A DNA stretch of 64,000 nucleotides from Petaurus breviceps papuanus (GCA_028583685.1 JAMXIF010001164.1:10702864-10766863); one strand, 5' to 3'. Positions 1 through 10,062 are shown, counted from the stretch's first letter. Translations and numbers: made by a program. Notes: a model not told the origin generated them from the letters alone.

Positions 1-99
1 CATGGCTCCACAGAGTCACAGCTACCACAACTGGGAAACAAACATCCCAGCCCCCATACTTTCCTTTTACTCCACAGATTCCCATCCTCATCGCCATTT

Positions 100-632
100 T
101 GTATCAGCAAGCACCCCCCAGCGTCCCCAGGGCGGTTGCCAACATAGGTTCTTAGATCTGCTTTGTTAAAGGAAAGCAACTCAAAATGGGTTAACAAGCT
201 TCCTTTAATCAGTCAAATATGTATCATTTACCTAGTTCAGGGGAAAAGAGGTCAGCACCCCGAACTTCAGAGTATACAGACAGAATTATCAAGACAGAGA
301 AACAGATTAAGTAGACAGGTTTCCAAAGTGTCCAACCATTACATCCATACCAAATCAACATCTGGGTTTTTCAAAGCTGGGGGGCTCTCAACAATGGCTT
401 CCCAGAGTCTCATCTGATCAAATCACAGAACACTTCTCAAAGTGAGTCCCAAAACAAAGCCTCAAATCAGGGTTTATATAGCCTGCTCCTGGCTCAGAGA
501 ATGTAATAACCTTCTGAACCCACTGGCCAATCAAAAAGTATCTACTGAAAAACAAGCCTCCCACCCCAGGCTCCAGGTGCACTTTAGCCTAGGGACAGGG
601 AAGATCTTAAACATTTACATTCCCATTACACA
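100..632 (-). mobile_element. Probable endogenous retrovirus LTR, minus orientation
   Basis: Read on the minus strand, the segment has LTR order: a CCAAT box (plus positions 527-531), a TATA-like CTATATAAACC about 50 bp downstream (473-481), and an ATTAAA-type polyadenylation signal near 203-210. A TGTAATGGG start near 630 fits an LTR 5' edge. This gives roughly U3 632-450, R 450-190 and U5 190-130. The sequence from 130 to 1 may be the leader that follows the LTR, in which case the rest of the element lies outside the window. Family not identified. It could instead be an unrelated promoter-like stretch. It is a fossil of uncertain age. Confidence 0.4.
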
Positions 633-920
633 TGTACACAGTAGATACCCAGTAATTATTTTGAATCTGATGTATAACTCCTTATTTTAAGATGTCTTGG
701 CTTTTCATTTATTAATATTAATATGAAAACTACTTGGTATTTCTTTAATTTCACCAAATAATACTTAAAAATAATTTTAGTGAAATTTCTATAGCAATTT
801 CATAGTCATATTCTGATTATTGTTTTCCCTATCTCAAATTTCTCCTCACTTCATTTAACCTTCCTCTCAACTTCCAGTCAGTCAGTTAGAATTTATGAAG
901 TACCTACTATGCTCCAGGCA

Positions 921-1168
921 ACTAGATGACTCAGTGAATAGAGTGCCAGGCCTGTAGTCCAGAAGACCTGATTTCAAATCTGACATCAGTCACTTACTAG
1001 CTGTGTGACCCTGGGAAAGTCATGTAAGCTCTTTTTGCCTAAATCCACTGGAGATAAAAGTGGCAAACCACTCCAGTATCCTTGCCAAGAAAACCCCATG
1101 GATAGTTGTGATGTGCTATGGTTCATGATGCCTTGAAGAAGAGTTGGACATAACTCAGCAGCAACAAC
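921..1168 (+). repeat. Mar-1 type CORE-SINE
   Basis: A tRNA-like head (ACTAGATGACTCAGTGAATAG), the CORE block (ACTAGCTGTGTGACCCTGGG), then the RTE-like tail ending AGCAGCAACAACC. It sits inside an L2 copy. The L2 text CTATGCTCCAGGCA on the left is echoed as CTGTACTAGGCA on the right (1169-1180), which fits a diverged target-site duplication. Confidence 0.8.
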
Positions 1169-1301
1169 CTGTACTAGGCATTGTGCTAAGCATTAAGGAT
1201 ATGAAAAAAGGAAAACAAACAATAAATATCCATAATATATGTACATGTATATTATACATATATGTATCTGTGTACATATCTGTAAATACATACATATGGG
1301 G

Positions 1302-1304
<3 letters not shown>

Positions 1305-1337
<33 letters not shown>
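1305..1337. repeat. (GA)n microsatellite
   Basis: A pure AG dinucleotide run of 33 bp inside antisense L2, preceded by a mixed TA/CA tract at about 1230-1298. The opposing RERERER and SLSLSL reading frames here are products of the repeat. Confidence 0.95.
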
Positions 1338-1340
<3 letters not shown>

Positions 1341-1540
1341 CAGGAGGAGTGGGAAAGACATGTTGCAATAGGTGAGATTGTATTTGAGATTTGAAGGAAA
1401 CCAGGAAAGTTAGGAGTCAGAGATGAGGAAGAAGAGAGTTTTAGGCATGGGCAACAGCTAGTGAAAATACATGGAGTCAGGAGATGGAGTGTTATATTAG
1501 AGGAACAGTAAGGAGATAAATGTCACTGGATCCAAAGTGG

Positions 1541-1958
1541 TCTTCCTTAAGTGCATGTCTGACATTGTCACTCCTTTATGTAAAAAACTTCAGTGGCTAC
1601 CAATTACCCCAAGATGAAATATAAAGTAAACTATAAAAATCTTCTATTTGACATTTAAAGCTTTTCATAATATGACCCCTTTCTACTTTTACAATTTTCT
1701 CATACTTTATTCTACTTCACATATTCTATGGTCCAGTGACAACAGGTCCTTTAGACTCTTATATATTGACCTCTAGCCTGCAAGTGTCGAATCTTGGACC
1801 TTTCTGTCCACCTTGTAGTTACATGCTCCTGATTTTGCTGCCTCTCCCAATTAGAATGAATGCTCCTTGAGAGTAGATATTGTGATTTTCAATTTGCATC
1901 CAAAGCACTTAGGACAATGCCTGGCTTATAGTAAGCATTTAATGAATGCTTTTTTTTC
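1541..1958 (+). repeat. L2 LINE 3' fragment
   Basis: Sense L2 text: ACTTCAGTGGCTACCAATTACC, then GAATGCTCCTTGAGAGTAG, CAAAGCACTTAGGACAATGCC and GTAAGCATTTAATGAATGC. Directly abuts an antisense L2 copy on its left, so the two were separate insertions or later rearranged. Confidence 0.65.
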
Positions 1959-2621
1959 ATTCTTTCAGTCTGAGTAAGGAAGGAGGAGGGTACTGTAGAT
2001 TACAAATAAAGTACACTTCCAGAACATATGTGTGAATTTAGGCAAGTCCACTGATTTCTCTGAGATTGTTTCATCATCTATAGCATTAGATTACTAGATA
2101 ATATGATCTCTATGGTCTCTTTCTGCTCTCAAACCCTGTGAATCCATAGTTATAAGCAGAGTTTATGAGAGCACAGCTAGGTTCTTATGAGGCTTACTGG
2201 AGACAGTCCAGAATGAGCATGGTGTGTGTGGTCATGGGACAGTGAGGAGCCACATCTGAGTGAAATTGGGAAGGGGAGTGGAGAAAGTTTCCATTTTGTG
2301 AATTAATGATGGTTTAAGTTAGATATACAGAGTGGCACAGAGTGTTGTGGATATTAAAAGCTATTGAAAGAGTTTTGGAATTGATTCCATAGGAAATAAA
2401 ATGTAGCTTGTATGAAACATGGAAAAGCTAAATGTATAATAGAAAAGATCAAAAGAGACAAGAATGAGAGTTATGTTCTCATAAGTTCTTTTCTTTTTGA
2501 ACACTCATTATCTGCCTCCTTGTAAGTAAAATCCAATCTACCAATTCTTGAGTTCTTTTAAAATTACATCAGAAACACTTTCAGGTCTCTCCTTTTTCAT
2601 CTCTGCTTCCCTACTTTCCTT
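1959..2621. other. No gene; unassigned, partly L2-like
   Basis: No open frame of note. 2,180-2,430 has weak antisense L2 flavour (GACAGTGAGGAGCCAC). The rest looks like decayed unique sequence. Confidence 0.4.
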
Positions 2622-2878
2622 TGTTTTTGTTCTTATTCAGTTGTTTCAGTCGTGTCTGACTCTGTGACCCTATTTGGGGTTTTCTTGGCAAAGATAATGG
2701 GGTGTTTTGCCATTTCCTTCTTCAGCTCATTGTATAGATGAAGAAACTGAGGCAAACAGGGTTAAGTGACTTGCCCAGGATCAAACAGCTAATAAATACC
2801 TGAGGTCAAATTTGAACTCAAGAATTCCTGACCCCAGGTCCAGTGCTCTATCCAACACACTAACTAGCTACATGTAGC
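2622..2878 (-). repeat. Mar-1 type CORE-SINE
   Basis: Antisense Mar-1: TTTCAGTCGTGTCTGACTC (RTE-like tail side), GGGGTTTTCTTGGCAAAG, GATGAAGAAACTGAGGCAAA, TAAGTGACTTGCCCAGG, and the head ending TCCAGTGCTCTATCC. Near full length. Confidence 0.85.
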
Positions 2879-2884
2879 TTCCTT

Positions 2885-3105
2885 GGTTTCCTTCAAATCT
2901 AAGCTTTCAAGAAGCCTTGCCAAATCTCCTTAATGCTAGCTCTTTCTGTCTGATGTTATCTTCAATTTATCTTGTTTGTCCATAGATGTTTGTATGTCAT
3001 CTTCCTGTTAGACTCTAAGCCTCTTGAGAGGACAGATTGTTTATTATTATTTAATACATGAGAGCTTCCCAAAAGTGCTTAGTGTATAAAAGGTGCCTGT
3101 GGAGT
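2885..3105 (+). repeat. L2 LINE 3' fragment
   Basis: TTCAAGAAGCCTTGCCAAATC, then TAGACTCTAAGCCTCTTGAGA and AGTGCTTAGTGTATAAAAGG follow the L2 3'-end order. Confidence 0.55.
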
Positions 3106-3139
3106 CAATTTAACTTGGTCTCAACAAATATTAGGACCA

Positions 3140-3345
3140 GGAGTGAAGATTTAGAGTTGTATGGGACCTACATGGTTATCTATTTCAACTTCTTCACTTT
3201 ACAGATGAGGAAATTGAAGCCTAGAAAGTTTAAAGTGAATTCCCCAGATTCACACATGTAGCATGTGGCAGAACCAGGATTTAAACCCATTTCTTCTGAT
3301 TCTAGACCCAATACTCTTTCTACTGTCATGCTCCTTTTTGGGCTC
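3140..3345 (-). repeat. MIR/THER-type CORE-SINE
   Basis: Antisense CORE: TTTACAGATGAGGAAATTGAAG, TGGCAGAACCAGGATTTAAACCC, and ACTCTTTCTACTGTCATGC at the head. The opening frame starting at 3058 is a by-product. Confidence 0.65.
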
Positions 3346-3763
3346 ACTCCTGCGATACAGATAAACAGTTGTTATCCGTGAGATGAAACTACTTCTGCTG
3401 GTGTTAACTTGCATAGTTGCTTCCAGAATTGTGACCCCTTTTAGAAGTAAGGGGAGGTAGAGCTAACAAGCAAAATCGTAGCCTTCACCTAGAGAAAAAG
3501 CAGTGATACATTGATATGGACAGTCAGAATGATTAACGAATGTCTCCTACTGTGAGGGAATTTTACTAACCTCTGTATTTAGCCTTATCGGATATACTCA
3601 TGATTATTCAAAAATAGTTTGGTCTTTCTTACTCTATAATAAAGCATCTTAAATCCCTTTGTCTACCTCAGGTAAATTCTCATAGCTTTCAAAGATGTGT
3701 AGAATGTGCACTGGTCAGGCTATTATTTGGAGAGAGACAACCTCCTAGCAGCAGTTATGAATG

Positions 3764-4003
3764 CTAATTCATTTCCTTGGACCAGTGTATCAGCAATGCC
3801 ATGTTCACAATGCCTATGGAGATTACAGATATGCTGATATAATTATCCATCACAAAATACGTCATGCTTGCCATATGGGGGAATAAACTAGAAAATTTAT
3901 TAAGATACCAAAAGACTGAGTCCCAAAACCAGAACGTAAAAGCCATCAGAGTAGTTATGACATTGGCACAGGTAGATAAAGGAGAAAGCACCCACATTTT
4001 CAA
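3764..4003 (-). other. Unassigned 79-codon ORF downstream of the GC-rich patch
   Basis: The minus-strand frame starts at ATG (4001-4003) about 60 bp below the GC-rich leader and ends TAG near 3764. The product is strongly hydrophobic: a first segment around residues 12-33 (ITTLMAFTFWFW) and a second around residues 55-73 (YISISVISIGIVNMALLI), with an FPHM stretch between. A loose resemblance to the N-terminus of TMEM150/DRAM-type membrane proteins (a tryptophan near the start, an FP motif after the first helix, NMA in the second) can be argued, but identity is low and I do not regard it as established. It could be a decayed retrocopy, a chance ORF, or transcribed non-coding sequence. No function is assigned. 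Confidence 0.2.
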
Positions 4004-4039
4004 GCCTTTAAAACAGAACAGGCTACCTCAGGCAAAGGT

Positions 4040-4310
4040 CCTCCTCTCCCCACTCACAGCAAACACCCAGCGTCCCGGAAGCGCACTCCCAGCAGCTCTG
4101 GCCCCTGGCAGTCCTCAGCAGGAGTCCTTAGCAGAAATTCTGGCTAACTCAAAAAGGGCTTCGTGCTGCCGCTGCCTCTGCTGCTGCTGCCGCCGTCGCC
4201 ACTGCCGCCAGCCACCGCAGGAACGCTAGTTTGGCTTCTGCTTCCTCTTGCTCCGCCCCTTCCTGCTACGTCAGCAAGTCCAAGGGGGCATGGAAGATCT
4301 TTTAAATCCC
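4040..4310 (-). promoter_or_regulatory. GC/CpG-rich patch with promoter-like motifs
   Basis: A sudden GC-rich island in AT-rich DNA with about 13 CpGs in some 220 bp. Read on the minus strand it shows, in order, a TTTAAAAG TATA-like site (about 4299-4306), a CRE-like TGACGTAG (about 4268-4275), a GGGGCGG Sp1-type box (about 4252-4258), then a GC-rich leader with GGC/GCA triplet runs as in many 5' UTRs, and a possible splice donor GTGAGT near 4053. This would suit a CpG-island promoter and first exon on the minus strand. Alternatives are an LTR promoter or the 5' end of a processed retrocopy. The motifs are seen; promoter activity is inference. Confidence 0.45.
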
Positions 4311-4339
4311 ATAACCCTTACAACCAGATACAGGTAGGG

Positions 4340-4990
4340 AGTCAGTAAATGACAGTGAAGTAGTCGTACATCTTTCTGTATCCTTTCTGTATGAGCAAAT
4401 ATTTTCACATGGTTGGTCTATTATTTAACAACTCTGTAACTGGAATAAAGTGTGTCTCTGATTATATCCATTTAAGTTCCAAATTCAATACTGACTTTTA
4501 TGGGAATAATAAGAAACAATAATGCCACCCTTTGGTCCTAGACAAGAGACTTTCTATTTAAAGTAGTGATATCCATTGATATTATAACACAGAAATATTT
4601 TGTTCATTTTCTCAGGGGCATGGCTGGAGGATGTTTGTTTCCATACTCATGTTGCGAATGGAATAATCTGCCCTGAGCCACAGTTTTGAGAGAACACTTC
4701 TGTTTATTTATCTCTGTAATCTGGTGGAGCAAGCTGTATTGCAAGGGTAGCCTAGAGTCCAGGAAAAAAAAGTATCAGTTTTCAGTTGTAGGAAACTTGT
4801 ACTACTTTTTACCAGAGGGAAAACTATAATTTTCATAGGGAATGGAAATGGTGATAACAATAATAAAATAGTGATGAAAGAAGAGAAATATTGATAGAGG
4901 CAATAAAAATAATAATTAAAATGAAAGAATGCCTGAATAATTTATAAACACACGAGAAATAATACAAATGAGAGGAAAAAAAGTGGAGCA
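4340..4990. other. No gene; unassigned AT-rich sequence
   Basis: No repeat family recognised and no meaningful ORF. From about 4,840 it becomes A-rich and may be the decayed start of the CR1 copy that follows. Confidence 0.4.
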
Positions 4991-4999
4991 TTATCTAAA

Positions 5000-6300
5000 G
5001 AATTACTTAACAAGACAGATGTGGATACATGGGAGATTTACCAATCAAATTCGATTTTTAAAAATAAAAGTAAAGAAGATGGAAACAAATATTCTAACCA
5101 AAGGAGGGATGGAAATAGCACAAGTGAAAAAAATTCATTAATGAGGCTGGACTACTAAGGAAAAGTAAGCATAAGATTTCCCCCCCATGTCAATATTGGG
5201 GAAGAGTGAAAAATCAAAGAAGGGACAGAATTATTACTCTGAGTGAGGAGGATGATGGTATAACTGATAAAATAGAGAAAGCAGAGTTTCATAGTTTTTA
5301 TTTTGCTTCAAGTTTTTCTACCTTTGGACTGGAAGCGATAGAAAGAAGGGGGAAATAGAGACTTGATATATACAGTAAGTAAGAAGACAGTAAGAGAGCG
5401 TCAACTTATCTTGATGAGTTAAAGTCATTGGATCCAGACCGTCTGTATTCTGAGGTACTAAAAAAATCGGTGGATGTGGAAGATTAGTATAAGGGATCTT
5501 GGAAAGATTGTGCAGGAAAAAGTCTTGGAGAAATACGTGTTTTGACTTTCAAAAAAGGGAAACGAATGGAAATTGTAAGTTATAGGATAGAAAATTTGAC
5601 TTTGATTCCTGATGAAAGTCTGAAACATATTATGAGACAGTGACTAAACATAGAAAAGGAAGAGATAATAAAGAAGTTTCCTTAGGACAGGTATTGCCAG
5701 ATTAATATTATTTCCTTTTTTGAGAAGCTGTGTGAATGCCCTAACTTCTCCGAGTTCCAGGCAACTCTCGAAAATTACATATTGTAGAGAAAGTGCTGAC
5801 CCACAGTGGCCAAAAAGCAAGGAGTTCTCTAACAGGCTCTATCTGAATCCCTACACTAAGCTGGTAAATTTGGTACTGTTATAAATAGAATTTACTGGCA
5901 TTTTACTGAAAGATTTAATAATATCTTGCCATTCTTATGGACAATATAGAAATATGTAGACTAGCAAATAATATAGTTAGATGGATTTGTAGCTGTTAGA
6001 ATGGTTGTACCCAAGCAGTGGTCATCAATACTTTGACGAAGATGACCCCCAGTAGGATTCCTAAAGAAGTTGTGCTTGTCCTTGTGCTATTTCATATTTT
6101 CATGTATGACTTGGGATTCCCTTCAAATCTGAAGTTACTACAAAGCTGGAAGGTTGGTTACTATTACCCCACATGACAGAATCAGAATTTACATAAAAGA
6201 TCTTTATAAGCCAGAACATTGTACTGACTCTAATAAGATGAAGATTAATAATGGTCACTATAAAATCTTCCACTTGGGTTCAAGAAGTTAATTTCACGAG
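5000..6300 (+). repeat. CR1/L3 LINE, reverse-transcriptase region
   Basis: The sense text follows the mammalian L3/CR1 ORF2 order: GATCCAGACCGTCTGTATTC, CTTTCAAAAAAGGGAAACG, AGTTAGATGGATTTGTAGC (the RWI segment after the catalytic region), and AAAATCTTCCACTTGGGTTC near the domain end. Many stops and indels; long dead. The left limit is soft. The copy continues at 6603 after the SINE insertion. Confidence 0.6.
6285..6300. repeat. Target-site duplication, left copy
   Basis: AAGTTAATTTCACGAG here and AAGTTAATTTCACAAG at 6603-6618 match at 15 of 16 bases and flank the dimeric SINE exactly. Confidence 0.9.
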
Positions 6301-6602
6301 GGGCGGCCAGGTAGCACAGTGAGTAAGAGCACCGGCTCTAGTGTCAAAACGACCTGGAGATCGAATCCCGGGCTCAGACACTTAGCAACCACCCAGAAAC
6401 ACCTGGCTGTGTAACCTTGAGCAAGTTACTTAACCCCAATTGCTTAGGGCGGCCAGGTGGCTCAGCGAGTAAGAGCACCGGCTCCAGAGTTGGGATGACC
6501 TGGAGATCAAATCCCGGGCTCAGACACTCAGCACCACACCCAGAAATAACTGGCCAAGTAACCTTGAGCAAGTTACTTAACCTCGATTGCTAAAAAAAAA
6601 AA
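6301..6602 (+). mobile_element. Dimeric tRNA-derived SINE
   Basis: Two tandem tRNA-like monomers (about 6301-6448 and 6449-6602). Each has a box A-like segment (CAGTGAGTAAGAGCACC / CAGCGAGTAAGAGCACC), a box B-like segment (GATCGAATCCCGGGC / GATCAAATCCCGGGC), and a common end ACCTTGAGCAAGTTACTTAAC. Ends in a 14-A tail followed by a 16-bp target-site duplication. It lacks the CORE and RTE-type tail, so L1-type machinery probably moved it. Similar to young SINEs of Australian marsupials; the family name is not certain. A second copy lies at 16181-16478. Confidence 0.85.
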
Positions 6603-6700
6603 AAGTTAATTTCACAAGTATAGTATGGAATCATTATTTCATTTGAAAAATAGATCTGGGTCTTTTGGTGAATTGCAATAACTGTGTTATTGCAAGTATT
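6603..6700 (+). repeat. CR1/L3 LINE, continuation after SINE
   Basis: TTCACAAGTATAGTATGGAATC followed by AAAATAGATCTGGGTCTTTTGG continues the CR1 text exactly where it stopped at 6300. Confidence 0.6.
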
Positions 6701-6775
6701 ACTACTTCCATTTTTCAGACAAGGAAATTGAGGTTCAGAGACATCAAACAATTTGCTTGTGATGACTCAGACCCT
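6700..6775 (-). repeat. MIR fragment
   Basis: CATTTTTCAGACAAGGAAATTG and GAGGTTCAGAGACATCAAAC are diverged antisense CORE. Confidence 0.4.
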
Positions 6776-7520
6776 TTATGTTCACCAAGGAATGTAAACA
6801 GATTGCACCATTCACTGAGATGTGAAGCACATCAGGTAGGTAAAGGACTAATGGAGGTTATGGCAGGCAAAGGTTTCCTATCAGATTGGATTTCTGAAAT
6901 GCTTGTCCTTAATTACCTCTCACTGAAATTCCACCAAAAGAGATTTGGATTATTAATTTGAAGCTTTTGCCTCTATGGAAATGAAAATAACTTTTAGAAA
7001 GAGTCATACTATAAACCTTATGGGTCATTTATACTTCATTGTGAATGAATACATGTGCATTTAAGTGGCCATTAGGGAACTGGGTAGCCTGGTAATCATG
7101 TCTAGACTCAAACTAAGAGTGCAGTTATATTATAAACGCATGTTTCCTGGGCTCACAAATTCAGAAAAAATATAGAAAAAATTCATACTAAAAAAGGCTT
7201 AATAGGCCCCTGAGCAGTCATTTCAAAGATATCACCAAAGCAACACAAAATAGCCTTTGTTGTTTTAGGACTTGGGGAGTCCTGTAGGATATCTAGAAAA
7301 GAAGGGAGGAGACTTCACTCACTTCATGGTTATGAAGAGTGTGACCTCTGCTTTGGAGAAGGCTTCATTACCTGTGGGATGTAAAAGAGATTTGGGACTC
7401 TGATTTTGTCAGAATTTGCATTTTGAGTGTGAATTGATTCTATTCTTAGGTTTATACCTTTCATCTCTTGGCATAGGGAGATACTCACCTGATTAGATAC
7501 TGTCCCTGATTAGACAGCAT
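6776..7520. other. No gene; unassigned
   Basis: A 98-codon frame at 6665-6961 starts in CR1 and runs through MIR, so it is not a gene. The rest shows no recognised repeat. Confidence 0.4.
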
Positions 7521-7640
7521 TAGGAAACAGACAAAAAACTCACCTCCTTCACGAAGCCTTCCATGATCACCTCAGGCTATTGTGATCTCTTCTCTTCTCA
7601 AAATCTTGAATGTTCTTTCTTTTTTTTTCTTCCCTTCATG
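7520..7640 (+). repeat. L2 LINE fragment
   Basis: CTCACCTCCTTCACGAAGCC then CATGATCACCTCAGGCTATT matches the L2 segment reading 'aggaagccttccctgacc'. Confidence 0.45.
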
Positions 7641-7753
7641 TTTGCACATGTATACACATGGGGGTAAGTTAGTACAATATTAAAATTTTATTGTTTTATG
7701 GATTTTGTAAATGCTTTTTGTCTGCTATGCCAGTCATATCAACTGTCCCCTAA

Positions 7754-7755
<2 letters not shown>

Positions 7756-7792
<37 letters not shown>

Positions 7793-7799
7793 ACACAAA
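7756..7799. repeat. (CA)n microsatellite
   Basis: A CA run of about 44 bp with one TA interruption. Confidence 0.95.
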
Positions 7800-7832
7800 C
7801 CATTGAGTCAAGAAATATGATTCAAACTGACC

Positions 7833-8028
7833 AAGGAGTATAGTGAAGTACTATAAGTGAAGAGAATTGGATGACCTGGGTTCACATCCTGGCTCTGTTT
7901 TTTACTATCTATCTCTATGACCTTGGTCAAGTCACTTTCTGCCATTTTTTCATATGTAAAATGGAGTATTGGATTACTTGACACCTGAGATCCCTTCTAG
8001 TTCTAAACCTATCATATAGAATCTAAAG
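7833..8028 (+). repeat. MIR/THER-type CORE-SINE
   Basis: Tracks GGATGACCTGGGTTCACATCC, TATGACCTTGGTCAAGTCAC, GTAAAATGGAGTATTGGATTA and GATCCCTTCTAGTTCTAAAC. Confidence 0.7.
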
Positions 8029-8374
8029 TAACCTATCTGAAACCCCAGGTATTATTCTACACCTTCTTTCTCCAGTGAGTGGGGTGATGTTTGTTTGGTC
8101 TGTTCTCTGGGGGGTGGGGAATGGTCCTTGCTTTTATTCTGAGCCCAGTCTCTCTTTAATATTATTTTCATATCATTGTTATTGCATAGTTTTTATTTTT
8201 TGAACCTATCATTTAGTGCTTATCATCTCCCACCCTTGCCAATAATATATGGAAAAAATGCTCTGACTGCATGATTCAAAGGACTGAGAGCTGACTTGAT
8301 TGAAGGCCCTTTTGCATTTTGTATCTGCCTCCCTGATAACTCTTTCAGGAAGCTAGATAATCTAGATATCTTTT

Positions 8375-8650
8375 TACAGAATCACAGAATTTCAGAATTA
8401 TAAGACACATCAGAAGTCAGCTGATTTAACTTGTGCATAGCTGAGTCGTTTAGTGGCCAAATAATCTCCAACAAATCATTATTCAATCTTGGCTTGAAGA
8501 TCTCAGTTAAGAGGGAACCTACTATTTCCCAAAGTCCCCAGTCTCACTTTTTCCCCCACTTCTAATATGTAGGAAGTTTTCCCTTAAATCTGACCATTAA
8601 ATTCATCTGCTATTCTGTACTTCATTCTCTATCCTTGACCCTCATGGGAT
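8375..8650 (-). repeat. CR1/L3 LINE 3' region
   Basis: AGAATCACAGAATTTCAGAATT, then CTTGGCTTGAAGATCTCAG, GGGAACCTACTATTTCCCAA and AGGAAGTTTTCCCTTAAATC: the reverse complement of the CR1 3' end. Confidence 0.55.
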
Positions 8651-8929
8651 CTAGTACCCAAAATGACTGCCACATGTTACATTGTGTTTTATGGTAGAAT
8701 CTAGATATTTGAGAACAATAATCAAAAAGAATAGGACAAAGCATAAAGTATAGTAAAACTTTAATTCTAGGGTGATGTTTATGAGCCAGATACATCAGCC
8801 TAGATTAGCCTCCCCTGAGGAAGATCCATCCCATGAAAGGAAAATTGACATTCTGGGTGATGGATGTTGTCTTCTATTTTCTATTCACTGGAAAAATAAA
8901 GGAACTTGATAATAAACTCTTAGCTAAGA

Positions 8930-9155
8930 GCTAACATTCATGTAGTGCTTTATGGCTTAAAGTTTGCCATATTATCTCATTTGATCTCCACCACAATGCA
9001 GTGAGTGAAATAATAAAAGGATAATTTTCATCATTTCACAGAGGAAGCAACTGAGTCACAGTGAGGCCAAGTGCCTTGTTCAAGGTCATATAGCCGGTAA
9101 GTGACAAAGGTGTCGTACAAACCCAGGTCTTCAGGCTCTGTCCAGTTTTCCACAA
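8930..9155 (-). repeat. MIR CORE-SINE
   Basis: ATTATCTCATTTGATCTCC, TTTCACAGAGGAAGCAACTG, AAGGTCATATAGCCGGTAAG, CAAACCCAGGTCTTCAGG: full-length-like antisense MIR. Confidence 0.75.
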
Positions 9156-9734
9156 CAGCTGTTTCTGTACTACTCATTGACTTCCCATATGGCTTCATTG
9201 AAACATGTAATTTAATACTTTTCAGACCCAGCAGTCATAAGGGTCCCAATATATACAGGGAAAGGCTGGTACAGCAAATGAAGCAGTTTCCTTGTATTTG
9301 ATGGAAACCTTCTCTTCCAACTCCCCCTTCTGACCCAGGAACCTGTGTAATGTTTCCATGGCAAATGTATTTCTCAGCTAAGTAAGCAAAGTAATTACAG
9401 TGATTGAAACTTTAATATTTTATTAATGAAGGAGGCTGCAGGAAGGCTGAGGTACTGAAGGGTATCAGTGAGACTATGAATATTGATGTGGTGAATGCTT
9501 TTTAGATTTTCATAAATCTCACTATCCTAGAAAGAAGACTGAATCTGGAAGGAGCAGAGTCTTACCTTCTATAACTTCAGAGGGACCAGAGACAGGCTAA
9601 TTCAGTAAGGTGAGGTTTTTTTGTATGTTTTCTTTTTCATTTGGTCCAAATCTGTGACTTATTGGTAAAGGGAAACTCCAGTGAGGAAACTCTTTTTACC
9701 AATATAAATTCGCACCTTCTCTGAAATTTCTTAT
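9156..9734. other. No gene; unassigned
   Basis: No repeat recognised. A TTTAATATTTTATTAATGAA stretch near 9,410 is AT-rich. No supported ORF. Confidence 0.4.
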
Positions 9735-9868
9735 CTTAGAGAGGTACTTGAAGCAGTAATAGTTTAAGTGACTTGCCCAGGTTCACACAGCCAGTTTGTA
9801 TCAAAGCCAGGATTTTAACCTAGATTTACTTGACTCCAAAGCTGGCTTTCTTCTCACTACACCAGGGC
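9735..9868 (-). repeat. MIR CORE-SINE
   Basis: TTTAAGTGACTTGCCCAGG, TCACACAGCCAGTTTGTATC, AAAGCCAGGATTTTAACC, then TTCTCACTACACCA. Confidence 0.65.
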
Positions 9869-10062
9869 TTTCTAAAATATAGCTAGAGGCCTGCAGACTG
9901 CTTTCATAATGCCTGAAAGTTTAGAATAATTTTTACATTTTAAAATAACATTTTTTCCATTTAAAAATATTAAAAATAGTTCTTAGCTCATGGGCTGTAT
10001 AAAAATAGGCCTAGGAGACAAATTTGACCATAAGGCAATAGTTTGCCTACTCCTGGACTGAA
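9869..10062 (-). mobile_element. Non-autonomous hAT-Charlie DNA transposon (MER5-like)
   Basis: Read on the minus strand it begins CAGGAGTAGGCAAACTATTG and then AATTTGTCTCCTAGGCC, like the CAGGGGTCGGCAAACT family. The other end reads CAGGGCTTTCTAAAAT, a decayed terminal repeat. About 194 bp, no transposase. The flanking 8-mers CACTACAC and GACTGAAC agree at 5 of 8, so a target-site duplication is only suggestive. Confidence 0.6.

Larger units (their letters stand above)
878..1540 (-). repeat. L2 LINE 3' end, split by a Mar-1 SINE
   Basis: On the plus strand the text matches the reverse complement of the L2 3' end (ACCTACTATGCTCCAGGCA, later GTGCTAAGCATTAAGGAT), then the antisense body (GAAGGAAACCAGGAAAG, AACAGTAAGGAGATAAATG). 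It is interrupted at about 921-1168 by a SINE and contains the GA microsatellite at 1305-1337. Old and diverged. Confidence 0.65.

Noticed and set aside
1144-1371. Opposed ORFs with RERERE and SLSLSL runs
   Set aside because: Translation of a GA tract and flanking Mar-1/L2.
3764-4003. Signal peptidase subunit (SPCS3) retrocopy
   Set aside because: A few N-terminal residues look alike (VLS, MA.TF), but the DNA does not follow the gene and the match stops after about 25 residues.
4163-4348. Leucine/proline-rich plus-strand ORF
   Set aside because: Produced by CTG/CCG triplets in the GC-rich patch; the motif order there favours the minus strand.
6301-6602. Possible tRNA genes
   Set aside because: Box A/B-like text belongs to a dimeric SINE with an A-tail and target-site duplication; no tRNA fold or 3' trailer.
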